Source: Mixophyes australis (lineage: Eukaryota; Chordata; Amphibia; Anura; Limnodynastidae). From it: a stretch of DNA of 64,000 nt. This document shows, one piece after another, positions 22,390 to 34,966 of this stretch (position 1 is the first letter of the stretch; the number at the start of each line of letters is the position of its first letter). The DNA is taken from assembly GCA_036250195.1 (NCBI GenBank), contig JAVHZZ010000001.1, positions 395,336,283 through 395,400,282 of the forward strand, in the 5' to 3' direction. The notes below the pieces were generated by a model. That model saw only the letters and a list, made by a program, of their open reading frames with translations, made no database searches and was not told the origin of the DNA. A program made the position numbers and the translations under genes.

Positions 22390-24229
22390 CTACAAGACAC
22401 CGCAGAAAGAAACAGTACATTAAAATACCAAATATGCGCTGTACACGGATGAAATGTAGAAACTTTATTCTACATACCAAGCCTCCGTTTTTATTAAAAA
22501 AAAAGTAGTCTTGGATGCAAAATTGTATACCTGAAACAGGTGAAGTGTTTCGATTAACAAATTTGGCATGTAATCTGTAAGATCTTAAAAGCTGCTTTGG
22601 AGGGAGAAGACCTACAATCACAGTAACAAACACTTTATACAGTTTGAAAAAGAAAAAACAAAACAAAAAAAAATCACACACACAAAACAGAACGGTCAGC
22701 TGTGCCTCCCCACACAAATCAGCATACCTTACAACAATCTCAATTTTGGTGGGTCAGACCCGATTTTCAAAGATCAAAAGGGACTGTGGCCCTACCAGAA
22801 AAGGATGTGTTCTTGCAAGGAATGTGTATGACATGATTTGGTCAGATCTGGGTTGTGACCTATTCTGTCCCACTTTTGCAATCAGAAACTTTGAAGTTAT
22901 CACACAGCATTTGTCATTTGAGCTTTTCGTCCTATAACAACACCCTTTACTGACTAACAGCAGTGAAAATATCTGTACCGGGAACTCAGGTTAAGACAGA
23001 GTCTATTTACCATCATGCAATTAAATGCAGTGTTGTAATCCATGCTACTTTTCCCTTTCTTTATCCATTTGTTATGCATTATTAACAATCCACCAAGCAA
23101 AGATGTCATTATAAATAAGAATTTCTGGGGTAAATGCTAAAATACAGTTATTTACATCCCTCTACCTATTTTCCCCATGTAAGCATCTCCAGTTGCCTGG
23201 AAGTTAGCGGTTGCTGGTGTAGTTTAAAAATATAAAGAAATCAAAGTAAAAATTTGTATTTAGTAAATGCTGCATATGAAAAGTGGCAATGACATCCACA
23301 AGAAGCATTTGTCCCTCCGTGCGGATTTACCGAAACATATTAGTTGCAGACTATCCTGATTTTTGATCCCATGACCTAATGTGACCACCATATTTTTATA
23401 TTTAAAGTTCTTTTGATTTTACAAGGAGCTGAGGGACATCCATTTGTCACTTTCTCCCTAGCATGTCTAGCTACAACTGTAAGTAGGATGTCAAGTTCTT
23501 ACATAAGCGCAGCTCACATTTGATAGGATGACCTTCACATTTACATACGGTGCTATTCCTAAAACAGAAGCAATTCCTGAAATGATCTCCCTAAAGCCGG
23601 ACAGGTTTTGAAGCAAACGTTTAAGAATTTCCTTTTAATATAACATGTACTAGGAAGCCTGGTTTCATTAATAAAAACAAACAACTAAATACAAAATTAT
23701 GTATATAAAAATCACTACTAACCTACGAGAAAGAATAAACTATATTTGCATTTAAAGCCTAAAACACTACAGCCAAATGATTTGAAGGAGCGCTTGTCGT
23801 TAAGAGGCAGCATGTAACATGAAGATTAGCCATTAATTTGGTAATGATGTTATCTTGTCACTGGGTAACATACATTAGTGCTTCTTTGTAGGGAGATACT
23901 ACATGTTATCTATAGTAATGAAACTTTAATAAAGGGCTAAGTCTTAAGCAGTCACTCTATAAATAAGGTCAAGGCAGGCCACCCCTGCATAATAGGAAAC
24001 AACAACAGAACAGGCACAGGCAGTGTAACTGAACACTCTTGTTACTGTTCTGTGACCTTTGGGATCAAGGTTGAGAGAAAATGTCTCCATATTCAGGCTT
24101 CTGAAACTAGTATGAAGCAAAGAATTACAAAATTTGTTTTACAAGCCAAGAGGTTAAGCTCTATAAGAAGGAAGGTAAAAGTAAAGATTGCATAAACTGG
24201 GGTTGTGCTTTTATACTCTACAAGACAAA
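22390..24229. other. intron of the LRBA-like gene; nothing else recognised
   Basis: Sequence between the two host exons. It holds an A-rich stretch at about 22640-22690 and no recognisable element. Confidence 0.55.
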
Positions 24230-24485
24230 TGAATCTTTAGATGTGTGGAGTTTGTATGTTCTCTCCCTGTTTATATGGGTTTTCTTTGGGTGCTCTGCAT
24301 TACTCCTACACTCCAAAGACATAGTGGTGAGCCAACTGGCTTCTGACAAGAATGAACTCTAGTGAGCTAGTATGTTATAGATTGTAAGCTCCACAGGGGC
24401 AGGGACTGGTTCAATTATTACATATTCTCTGTAAAGCCCTGCAGAATATGTAGGCTTAATATAAATAACGGTTAATAAATAAATA
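24230..24485 (+). mobile_element. short interspersed repeat, same family as 11258-11410
   Basis: The plus strand reads GTGTGGAGTTTGTATGTTCT at 24243, then ACTCCAAAGACATAGTGGTG and GATTGTAAGCTCCACAGGGG near 24380. It ends near TTAATATAAATAACGG, corresponding to the GCGCTATATAAATAA end of the family. It lies opposite in orientation to the 11258-11410 copy. It is a common vertebrate short repeat; I do not assign a family name. Confidence 0.65.
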
Positions 24486-27400
24486 CCTTTTAAAGCCCCA
24501 AAGTGACACGTATAGCTTTTTATGTTAGTTCTCATAATTCACTAAAGTACAATTTAAGTGATGCACTACTTTGTCAGATAGCACAGATATGATTAAAGGG
24601 CTGATTAACACAGATATTTTTTTACTGTTTTTGTTTCTTTATCTATCACATTGGCAGGAATTATTGATCATATCTGCTATATTCAACCATTAGCATGAGC
24701 TCCCACAAACAGGGAGGTGTGCAGCAGATGTGAACAAAAACAATACTAGCAATTAAAGGGCAAGCTTCAATGTGCCAGAGTCAGACATACAAGCTCCACA
24801 TCCTTTCCTCTGCACTATACAGCCTGGACAGAGACACCAGAGTACTTAGAGGCTGAAAGACAGACAGGGCTGGATAAAGATTTATCACCTTATGTGTTTG
24901 CCTGCCCTGCACACCATAAAAAGCTGGGGAGGCAGAGTCTGAGTGTCGGCAAGGAAAGCCCGTTATGTGGGGTGCTAGAACCCGGTTGTCCCACCTTCAT
25001 AAGGCGAGGATAACACACACACACACACACACAACGTATTTGGTGGATCTTGTGGTTTGGGATAATCAGATTACATTGTGTGTGCCCTCTCTACCCTCTG
25101 TCTCATTCCTGCACCTCCTTCATCTACCGGTTTTGTTTTTATGTACGATTTGTCGTATTGACTGTTTGGTGCAGCACAATTTTGTGGTGACTTCGCATAT
25201 AGGTGCAGATTTCAGACATTTATTTCTAAGATACAAATCCAAAATCTTATTTATATACAAATGATGATGATGATGTACCACAAGGATAACCCTGTATATA
25301 TTTTGGGGCTTTATTTTAATTTATTTTACATTAGGTAAACAACCCAAAAAAATAAAAATGAAAAACCGTTTGGTGTGCCATTTCTCGTGTTTACGCGACA
25401 AATAACGTAACTTCTATAAAGTTCCATGAACTATATTAAACTGTGTATACAAGTAAATGTAAAGATACCGGGCTTTCTGGCCAAAATCTACCCACTTCAC
25501 ACTGGCTGGCCACCCAGGAGTGCTTTACTATGCCAGGGAAGCTGACCCAGTACCTTCTAAGGTCCTATAGTCGCACAGGCAAATGCAGTTAGATAAGTAC
25601 AACAGTACATTTACTGTAATAAAAACAACACTAGAATATTATATACACACAGTAAATTAATGCCAGGCAGGTTCACCACATCATCTGTCCCTTACCCCAC
25701 TAGCATAAGGAAAAACAGTCACCTGGCTGTCCTGACTTGAAGACCCATGGATCTGCAGATGTAGTTTACTGGTAGAGAATGGTAACTCACAACCAGCCAC
25801 TCTGCAGCTTCCATTCATCAATCCTTAGAATAAACCCTCCTTCCCCCCCAAAGGAAGCTTCTATTATATTTTTTACTTGAGAATCCCCAAAAGTTTAGAA
25901 TAGGACTATTTTATTTTGACAAGGTTTTTTTGCGTCTAACTGGAGCAGGGACAGTAAATTCCAACCCTGCAGGAGGCCCTTCATGACATCATACATCAGG
26001 ATGTCTGCCATTGAACGTGGGGCTAAAATCAGTTAACAATAGTTTCTAATTCAGCTAAATTTACCAGCCATTTTACCTTTTGTGGTCTACATTACCAATT
26101 GAAATCTGATCCAATTGCAACAAAAACATGGACTCCGGCCCTTTCAATGTCACTTTTTTAGCAATGGGAGTCACCAAGAGGAGCAACAGTAACTGATAAA
26201 GATTACCCTCTAGCCGTTGCTTTTTAAAAGTAATCCTCAAAACTCTGATGAGTAAAGACCCACTGAGATAGCTTGGTTGGTACCTCACAATTAAGGTAAA
26301 TGGGGAAATTACTTTAGGAAAAGAAGTTAAATAGCTTTAATAAAAGTTGAATACCTATAGAAAATCCAAGTAATACAAAAGTAATGCATAAAAAGCATAT
26401 AATTCATAGATTCTTGACAGATATTCGTTAGTATATAATAGGCATGCAAAAGAGAAAATGAGCAGTGAAATAACAATTCTATATTTAATACCAGGTAAAA
26501 TATATTATCAAGAAAAAGAAGACCTGGTTATTATTGACATTGTGCCAGCTTGGGGTGCATTAACGTTTATAAAGTGAAAGTTACGCTACTACCTCCTTTT
26601 TTCCACTTAAGTGAGGATACTTCTGTCAATGTTTAAAACTATCCACAGACTGGTATTAAAGATCATTTGGGGATACTGTGTACCTAGCTAAAGCTATGAC
26701 ATCTTGCAGCCCCTGAGCAATGCTGGAGGGCTGGCACTCCCTAATACAGGGGCAGAATTACAAGCGCTAACAGACAAAGTGGCCACTGTGGTGTGGGGGT
26801 TCAACAATGCCAGGTAGCCCTGCACTCTGAGGCCAGACTTCAAACACACCTAGTTCTCGGGTTCCCAACGCCTCATCTCCTGTGTGGTATGATAAACAAC
26901 CTGAATTCTTCTGTCCCCAAGGTCTCCTTCTGGATTTTTAAGTGTATTATAAGCTTGCCCAATATTTTCCACCAGGGTACCATTCGTCCATTTAAGGATT
27001 TTTGTGAAACGGTACCAGGTTCCAGTGCACATGTGTGTTAGACATCATCAGTTGATGCTCGAAGAATGGTCCACGTTCCAGCTCAGAGACACCAATCTGT
27101 CTAAGCATCTCATCGGTATACAACTTCCAAATCTGCATATCTCTTGCTAGAGTGGATACTGTACTGGTAGCACAAGGTGGTAATGATGGCCTTAATGAGG
27201 ACAACGAAAAAGATCCAGAGGTACTTCCAAAGATGACAATTTCTGCTAGGGACCGGCTTATTCAAAATAATGTTTTCCCACTCAATATAGCACATCCCTA
27301 CAGGCTTATATAAGATGGATTTTGTTAATTCAGTTTTCTCTTCAATATGCAACTATGCACGCAGAAAATGTAATTCCCTTGTTTTTGGCATGACTTAAAG

Positions 27401-27590
27401 TGAAGGACTATTGGCGATCCATCCTAGTATTTACTCAATCAGTTGTTGGTATTCCTAACATCCTGGACACTCATTGGATGGTTGACATGATGCTGTTCTG
27501 ATAAATTCGAGAAAGTATTCATATTTCATCAAGACTAGAGTTTAAAAAAGTAGGCACACACACACACACACACGTATATTATATACATAT
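24486..27590. other. intron of the LRBA-like gene; short microsatellites only
   Basis: (CA)n tracts occur at about 25013-25033 and 27556-27573. The segment 26700-27360 has short overlapping open frames on both strands with no recognised motif and may be a decayed repeat. No exon is supported. Confidence 0.45.
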
Positions 27591-28060
27591 TTCGTGAATC
27601 CGAGCCCACCCGAACGTTGTCGATCCGAGTCGGATCCGAGACAGATATTGGCGCCAAATGAAAACCTGAAACTGAGGCTCGGAGTCATAATTCCGCTGTC
27701 GTATCTCGCGATCCTCGGATCCTATAAATTCCACGCTAGTCGCCGCCATCTTCACTCGGGCATTGATCAGGGTAGAGGGAGGGTGTGTTAGGTGGTCCTC
27801 TGTCCTGGTAGATCTCGTGCTGTGCTGTTTAGTTTTGTGCTGTGCTGTGCTGTGCTGTGTTCTGCAGTATCAGTCCAGTGGTGCTGTGTGCTGTGCTCTG
27901 TCAATTTTGAGTCCAGTGGTGCTGTGTCCTGTGCTCTGTCCTTCTAAGGGCATAGTTATTTCCCCATTATTACCAAGTGTTTAAAAAATAAAAAATAAAA
28001 ACTTATAAAAAAAAAAAATACAAAAAAAAAGTAATTACAACAAAATTTGCAAAACCAATC

Positions 28061-28210
28061 CTGCAGTATAAGCCCATTGGTACTGCAATATTACCAAGTT
28101 CACACATACAGCAGTAAAAGTCCAGTGGTACTGCAATAATACCAAGTTCACACATACAGCAGTAAAAGTCCAGTGGTACTGCAATAATACCAAGTTCACA
28201 CATTCTGCAG
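28061..28210 (+). repeat. 48-bp tandem repeat, about 3 copies, in the hAT 5' leader
   Basis: Units start with TACTGCAATAATACCAAGTT at 28081, 28129 and 28177 and end with AAAAGTCCAGTGG, with a partial unit before the first. The minisatellite lies just upstream of the transposase start at 28229. Confidence 0.93.
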
Positions 28211-28228
28211 TATCTTGTGCTACATATA

Positions 28229-31197
28229 ATGGAGACCAAAAATTTGGAGGATAAAGTAGGGAAAGATCAAGACCCACTTCCTCCTAATGCTGAAGCTGCT
28301 GCCACTAGTCATGACATAGACGATGAAATGCCATCAACGTCGTCTTCCAAGCCCGATGCCCAATCTCCTAGTACAGGGCATGTAAAATCCAAAAAGCCCA
28401 AGTTAAGAAAAAGTAGCAAAAAGAGAAACTTAAAATAATCTGCGGAGAAACGTAAAGTTGCCAATATGCCATTTACGACACGGAGAGGCAAGGAACGGCT
28501 TAGGCCCTGGCCCGTGTTCATGACTAGTGGTTCAGCTTCACCCAAGGATCTTAGCCCTCCTCCTCCCCCTACAAAAAATTGAAGAGAGTTATGCTGTCAG
28601 CAACAAAACAGCAAACAACTCTGCCTTCTAAAGAGAAATTATCACAAATCCCCAAGGCGAGTCCAAGGGTGTTGGTGGTTATCAAGCCTGACCTTCCCAT
28701 CACTGTACGGGAAGAGGTGGCTCGGGAGGAGACCATTGATGACGTAGCTGGCGCTGTGGAGGAACTTGATGATGAGGATGGTGATGTGGTTATTGTAAAT
28801 GAGGCACCAGGAGGGGAAACAGCTGATGTCCATGGAATGAAAAAGCCCATCATCATGCCTGGTCAGAAGACCCAAAAAATGCACCTCTTCGGTCTGGAGT
28901 TATTTTTATCCAAATCCGGACAACCAATGTATGGCCATCTGTAGCTTATGTAAAGCTCAAATAAGCAGGGGTAAGGATCTTGCCCACCTAGGGACATCCT
29001 CCCTTATACGTCACCTGAATAACCTTCATAGTTCAGTGGTTAGTTCAGGAACTGGGGCTAGGACCGTCATCGGTACAGGGACACCTAAATCCCGTGGTCC
29101 AGTTGGATACACACCAGCAAAACCCTCCTCGTCAACTTCCTCCACGATCTCCATCAGATTCAGTCCTGCAGCCAGACTGAGTCCTCTTCAATACGGGATT
29201 CATCCGAGGAATCCTGCAGCGGTACGCCTACTACTGCCACTGCTGCTGTTGCTGCTGTTAGTCGGTCATCTTCCCAGAGGGGAAGTCGTAAGACCGCTAA
29301 GTCTTTCACAAAACAATTTACCGTCCAACAGTCGTTTGCCATGACCACAAAATACGATAGTAGTCACCCTATTGCAAAGCGTATAACTGCAGCTGTAACT
29401 GCAATGTTGGTGTTAGACGTCCGCCCGGTGTCCGCCATCAGTGGAGTGGGATTTAGAGGGTTGATGGAGGTATTGTGTCCCCGGTACCAAATCCCGTCGA
29501 GATTCCACTTGACTAGGCAGGCGATACCAAAAACGTACAGAGAAGTACGATCAAGTGTCCTCAGTGATCTAAAAAATGCGGTTGTACCCACTGTCCACTT
29601 AACCACGGACATGTGGACAAGTGGTTCTGGGCAAACTAAGGACTATATGACTGTGACAGCCCACTGGGTAGATGCATCCCCTTCCGCAGCAACAGCAACA
29701 TCAGTAGCAGCATCTACAAAAAGGGTGCTCGTGCAAAGGCAGGCAACATTGTGTATTACAGGCTTTAATAAGAGGCACAACGCTGACAACATATTAGAGA
29801 AACTGAGGGAAATTATCTCCCAGTGGCTTACCCCACTTAGACTCTCATGGGGATTTGTGGTGTCAGACAATGCCAGTAACATTGTGCGGGCATTAAATAT
29901 GGGCAATTTCCAGCACGTCCCATGTTTTGCCCACACCATTAATTTGGTGGTGCAGCATTACCTAAAGAGTGACAGGGGTGTGCAGGAGATGCTTGCGGTG
30001 GCGCACAAAATTGCTGGACACTTTCGGCATTCAGCCAGTGCCTACCGCAGACTAGAGGTACATCAAAAAACCATGAACCAGCCCTGCCATCACCTCAAAC
30101 AAGAGGTTGTGACGCGCTGGAACTCCACCCTCTATATGCTGCAGAGGATGGAGGAGCAGCAAAAGGCCATTCAGGCCTACACAGCCACCTACGACATAGG
30201 CAAAGGAGTGAGGATGCGCCTGAGTCAAGCGCAGTGGAGACTGATTTCCGTGTTGTGCAAGGTTCTCCAGCCGTTTGAACTTGCCACACGAGAAGTCAGT
30301 TCCGACACTGCCAGCTTGAGTCAGGTCATTCCCCTGATCAGGCTGTTGCAGAAGCAGCTGGAGAAAGTGAGGGAGGAGCTGGTAAGCCATTGCGATTACA
30401 CCAAGCATGTAGCTCTTGTGGATGTAGCCCTTCGTACGCTTTGCCAGGATCCGAGGGTGGTCACTCTTTTAAAGACAGAGGAATACATTCTGGCCACCGT
30501 GCTCGATCCTCTGTTTAAAGCGTATGTTGTGTCTCTGTTTCCGGCGGACACAAGTCTACAGCGGTGCAAAGACCTGCTAGTCAGGAGATTGTCCTCTGAA
30601 GAGGACCGTGACATGCCAACAGCTCCACCCTCATTTTCTTCCACATCTATGGCTGCGAGGAAAAAGCTCAGTTTTCCTAAAAGACCCGGTGGCGGGGATG
30701 CTAATAACATCTGGTCCGGACTGAAGGACCTGACAACCATTGCAGACATGTCTACTGTCGCTGCATTGGATGCTGTCACTATTGAAAAAATGGTGGAGGA
30801 TTATTTTGCTGACACCATCCAAATAGACATGTCAGACAGTCCATATTGTTACTGGCAGGAAAAAAGGCAGTTTGGAAGCCCCTGTACAAACTGGCTCTAT
30901 TTTACCTGAGTTGTTCCCCCTCCAGTGTGTACTCGGAAAGTTTTTAGTGCAGCGGGGAACCTGGTCAGTGAGCGGCGAAGGAGGTTGCTTCCTCAGAACG
31001 TTGAAAAAATGATGTTCATAAAAATGAATTATCAATTCCTCAATCAAGTACAGTACTAGCCTCCAGATAGTACAGAGGGACCTGTGGTTGTGGAGTCCAG
31101 CGGGGACGAATTGATAATGTGTGAGGAGGAGGAAGTACACACTGTAGGGGGAGAGGAATCAGAGGTTGAGGATGAGGACGACATCTTTCCTCAGTAG
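28229..31197 (+). pseudogene. hAT transposase with BED zinc finger, disrupted
   Basis: The likely start is the ATG at 28229 (METKNLEDKVG), followed by a Ser/Lys-rich leader that hits a stop at 28437. The BED finger lies around 28900-29035 (ICSLCKAQ, then LIRHLNNLH: Cys-x2-Cys and His-x4-His) and straddles a frame change near 28930. From about 29160 one frame stays open to 30909. It carries LTTDMWTSGSGQT (first catalytic Asp, about 29600), VVSDNASNIVRAL (second Asp, about 29860), CFAHTINLVV (about 29923) and TRWNSTLYML (about 30113), all hallmarks of hAT transposases. The carboxy-terminal dimerisation block continues in other frames as YLSCSPSSVYSE and then VFSAAGNLVSERRRRLLP (about 30960-31010). 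An acidic tail follows, with an in-frame stop at 31057. At least four frame changes plus two stops mean no full enzyme is made. Confidence 0.9.
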
Positions 31198-31255
31198 AGC
31201 CTGTTTAGTTTGTACAGGGAGAGATAAATTGTTTTTTTGGTGTGGGGGCCCAAAC

Positions 31256-31313
31256 AAACCAATCATTTCAGCCACAGTTGTTTGGTAGGCCCTGTCGCTG
31301 AAATGATTGGTTT
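31256..31313. repeat. 17-bp perfect hairpin in the hAT 3' region
   Basis: AAACCAATCATTTCAGC (31256-31272) is the exact reverse complement of 31297-31313, with a 24-base loop. It lies just downstream of the transposase reading and could act in transcript ending or be a subterminal binding feature; neither is shown. Confidence 0.85.
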
Positions 31314-31604
31314 ATTAAAGTGTGCATGTCCTATTTCAACAACATAAGGGTGGGTGGGAGGGCCCAAGGACAATTCCATCTTGCAACTCTTTTTTTGGCA
31401 TTATGTGACCATTCAACAGTCGTTTGCCATGTTCAAAAAGTAAAACAAAATATCAACAAATTCCAAAAATTAAACCAAAAGTAAAATGCCCTGTCATAAT
31501 TTAAAACAAGAGGTATTGACGTGCTAGAACTATAAACACTACACTTGGAAGTTGGAAGAGGTATTGTGGCCCCGGTACCAAATTTAGTACAGGGGCCACA
31601 CCAC

Positions 31605-32180
31605 TATGCAGTCCAGATAGAGGTGTATCAGATATTATACAACGTTGACTGTTGCTGCAAAATTTTTAAATAATATTGTGGGGAACACTACACTATGCAG
31701 TCCATAAACTTTTTTTGTAGAATTCAGACCCGTGGAGGGTTTTTTAATTATATTGTAGGGACCACTCCTCTACGCAGTCCAGGTACATTTTTTGGTGGGA
31801 TTCAGACCATTTGAGGGTTTTCTTATTATATTGTGGTGACCACTCCTCTACGCAGTCCAGGTACAATTTTTGGTGTAATTAAGAAGACCAGTTGATGGTT
31901 TTCTTATTATATTGTGGTGACCACTCCTCTACGCAGTCCAGGTACAATTTTTGGTGTAATTAAGACCAGTTGATGGTTTTCTTATTATATTGTGGTGACC
32001 ACTCCTCTACGCAGTCCAGGTACATTTTATGGTGGGATTCAGACCATTTGAGGGTTTATAAATTATATTGTGGTGACCACTCCTCTACACAGTCCAGGTA
32101 CAATTTTTGGTGTAATTAAGAAGACCAGTTGATGGTTTTCTTATTATATTGTGGGGACCACTCCACTACGCAGTCCAGAA
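31605..32180 (+). repeat. about 75-bp tandem repeat, 7-8 copies, near the hAT 3' end
   Basis: Each unit contains ACTCCTCTACGCAGTCCAGG followed by TACAATTTTTGGTG, GACCAGTTGATGGTTTTC (or GACCATTTGAGGGTTT) and TTATTATATTGTGGTGACC. Outer units are diverged; the central ones are nearly identical and alternate between two variants. Subterminal repeats of this kind are typical transposase-binding regions in hAT elements, but that role is inferred. Confidence 0.92.
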
Positions 32181-32443
32181 AGATACCTCGTTGCAACGTT
32201 TTGGACTAATAACAATATTGTGAGGTGTTCAGAATACACTGTAAATTAGTGGAAATGCTTGTTATTGAATGTTATTGAGGTTAATAATAGCGTAGGAGTG
32301 AAAAATAAGCCCAAAAACTTGATTTTTGAACTTTTTATGCTTTTTTCAAAATAAATCCGAATCCAAAACCTTTCGGCAGGTGTTTTGCAAAACAAATCCG
32401 AACCCAAAACACGAGACACCAAAAGTCGCCGGTGCACATCCCT

Positions 32444-32468
32444 AATATATATATATATATATATATAC
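32444..32468. repeat. (TA)n between the hAT end and the palindrome
   Basis: A short TA tract of about 11 units lies exactly at the junction of the hAT right end and the outer end of the 1-kb palindrome. Both elements seem to have used a TA-rich target. Confidence 0.95.
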
Positions 32469-33472
32469 ACACAAACGAGAAAAAGAAGCGCCAGAACATA
32501 GTGTGATAATGCCAAGTCAGAGCAGTGATCAGATTATCAAATTATCCTCGTACCAGATAAATAATATAATTTCGCTTATCTGAGACAATATCCCTCTGCG
32601 AACTCCAGATCCTTCTTATGCAGATTAGGGTATTCCAAACTAAAACTCAGATAGAAAATAGCAAACAATAGAGTAGTGCGTTTTTAACAAAAGTGAAAAA
32701 TCATTTAATACATAAAATTGTATCCATGGACAACAAATCAATGCCCGTACATTGAATAAAATCAATTCAAGCTTATCTGTGCACTGTGATAATCGACTGT
32801 CCAGTTAAGATCTCGCCAAACACCGGTAATCCTGGCTCCTTTACATCAATACTGACAGGAGATATGATTCCTCAGCCCTCTCAGACAGGTGACAATGCGT
32901 CCTCAGCTGATGAGTCAAAACGAGTGCACCTCAAAAAGATCCTTGACGCGTTTCGTCTGTTAGACTTTATCAAAAGGATGAATAAATTGATAAAGTCTAA
33001 CAGACGAAACGCGTCAAGGATCTTTTTGAGGTGCACTCGTTTTGACTCATCAGCTGAGGACGCATTGTCACCTGTCTGAGAGGGCTGAGGAATCATATCT
33101 CCTGTCAGTATTGATGTAAAGGAGCCAGGATTACCGGTGTTTGGCGAGATCTTAACTGGACAGTGGATGATCACAGTGCACAGATAAGCTTGAATTGATT
33201 TTATTCAATGTACGGGCATTGATTTGTTGTCCATGGATACAATTTTATGTATTAAATGATTTTTCACTTTTGTTAAAAACGCACTACTTTTTTTTAGTTT
33301 GGAATACCCTAATCTGCATAAGAAGGATCTGGAGTTCGCAGAGGGATATTGTCTCAGATAAGCGAAATTATATTATTTATTTGGTACGAGGATAATTTGA
33401 TAATTAATCTGATCACTGCTCTGACTTGGCATTATCACACTATGTTCTGGCGCTTCTTTTTCTCGTTTGTGT
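32469..33472. mobile_element. 1-kb near-perfect palindrome (foldback element)
   Basis: Left arm 32469-32972 and right arm 32988-33472 are reverse complements around a 15-base spacer (AAAGGATGAATAAAT). The outer ends read ACACAAACGAGAAAAAGAAG on both arms. Differences are few: a 22-bp stretch around 32645-32667 present only in the left arm, a 4-base stretch ATTA present only in the right arm (about 33400), a changed base near 32562, and substitutions near 32793-32796. The same 97-codon frame therefore appears on both strands (32786-33079 plus, 32881-33174 minus), but it shows no protein motif and I do not regard it as a gene. The structure fits a foldback-type DNA element or an inverted duplication. 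Confidence 0.92.
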
Positions 33473-33608
33473 ATTTAGATTGTACATCTGCAAGCTGATG
33501 TATCAAAGGGAAGCAGCCTAATGTATGTGACTTTAAATATTTTTGAGCACAGGTTTTAAACACGTGATCATTGGTGTCTGCACTGAGCGCCGTTGTCTTT
33601 TCACATTG

Positions 33609-34901
<1,293 letters not shown>

Positions 34902-34966
34902 CTTCCTTCATTAACCAACTCAATGAATGCAAGACCAGCATTTTTCTGAATAGAGTTTTGCCATTC
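34902..34966 (-). CDS. LRBA: coding exon, neurobeachin/LRBA family (65 bp)
   Basis: On the minus strand the acceptor CTTTCACTTTCCAG precedes the exon and the donor GTAATG follows it. The 65 bases encode [21 protein letters not shown] plus two bases (AG) that join the first base of the exon at 22281-22389 to form Arg. The joined reading [15 protein letters not shown] is continuous and matches the conserved segment upstream of the PH-BEACH domains in LRBA/neurobeachin proteins. The donor is weaker than the next exon's (GTAATG rather than GTAAGT). Which paralogue it is cannot be settled from 58 residues. The upstream exon was not found in 34967-64000, so either that intron exceeds 29 kb or the exon was missed. 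Confidence 0.78.

Larger units (their letters stand above)
27591..32443 (+). mobile_element. ZBED-type hAT DNA transposon, about 4.85 kb, left end lost
   Basis: The element holds a transposase with a BED zinc finger and ends with GGTGCACATCCCTA at 32431-32444. That is the complement of the TAGGGATGTGCACC terminal repeat of many hAT elements. The left side begins abruptly in TTCGTGAATCCGAGCCC right after a (CA)n/TA-rich stretch and lacks the matching terminal repeat, so it is probably truncated. GATCCGAGTCGGATCCGAGA near 27621 is subterminal sequence. Tandem repeats flank the gene on both sides. The copy sits in the intron between the two host exons, antisense to the host gene. Confidence 0.88.

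Noticed and set aside
28061..28210. Possible CRISPR-like array (regularly spaced repeats)
   Set aside because: Units are contiguous and near-identical without unique spacers, and the context is a eukaryotic transposon.
28003..28277. Minus-strand frames with a repeated CELGIIAVPLDFYCCM-type unit
   Set aside because: They are the reverse translation of the 48-bp tandem repeat in the hAT leader.
32786..33174. Two identical 97-codon frames on opposite strands
   Set aside because: They are the two arms of the same palindrome; no protein motif, and identity is explained by the structure.
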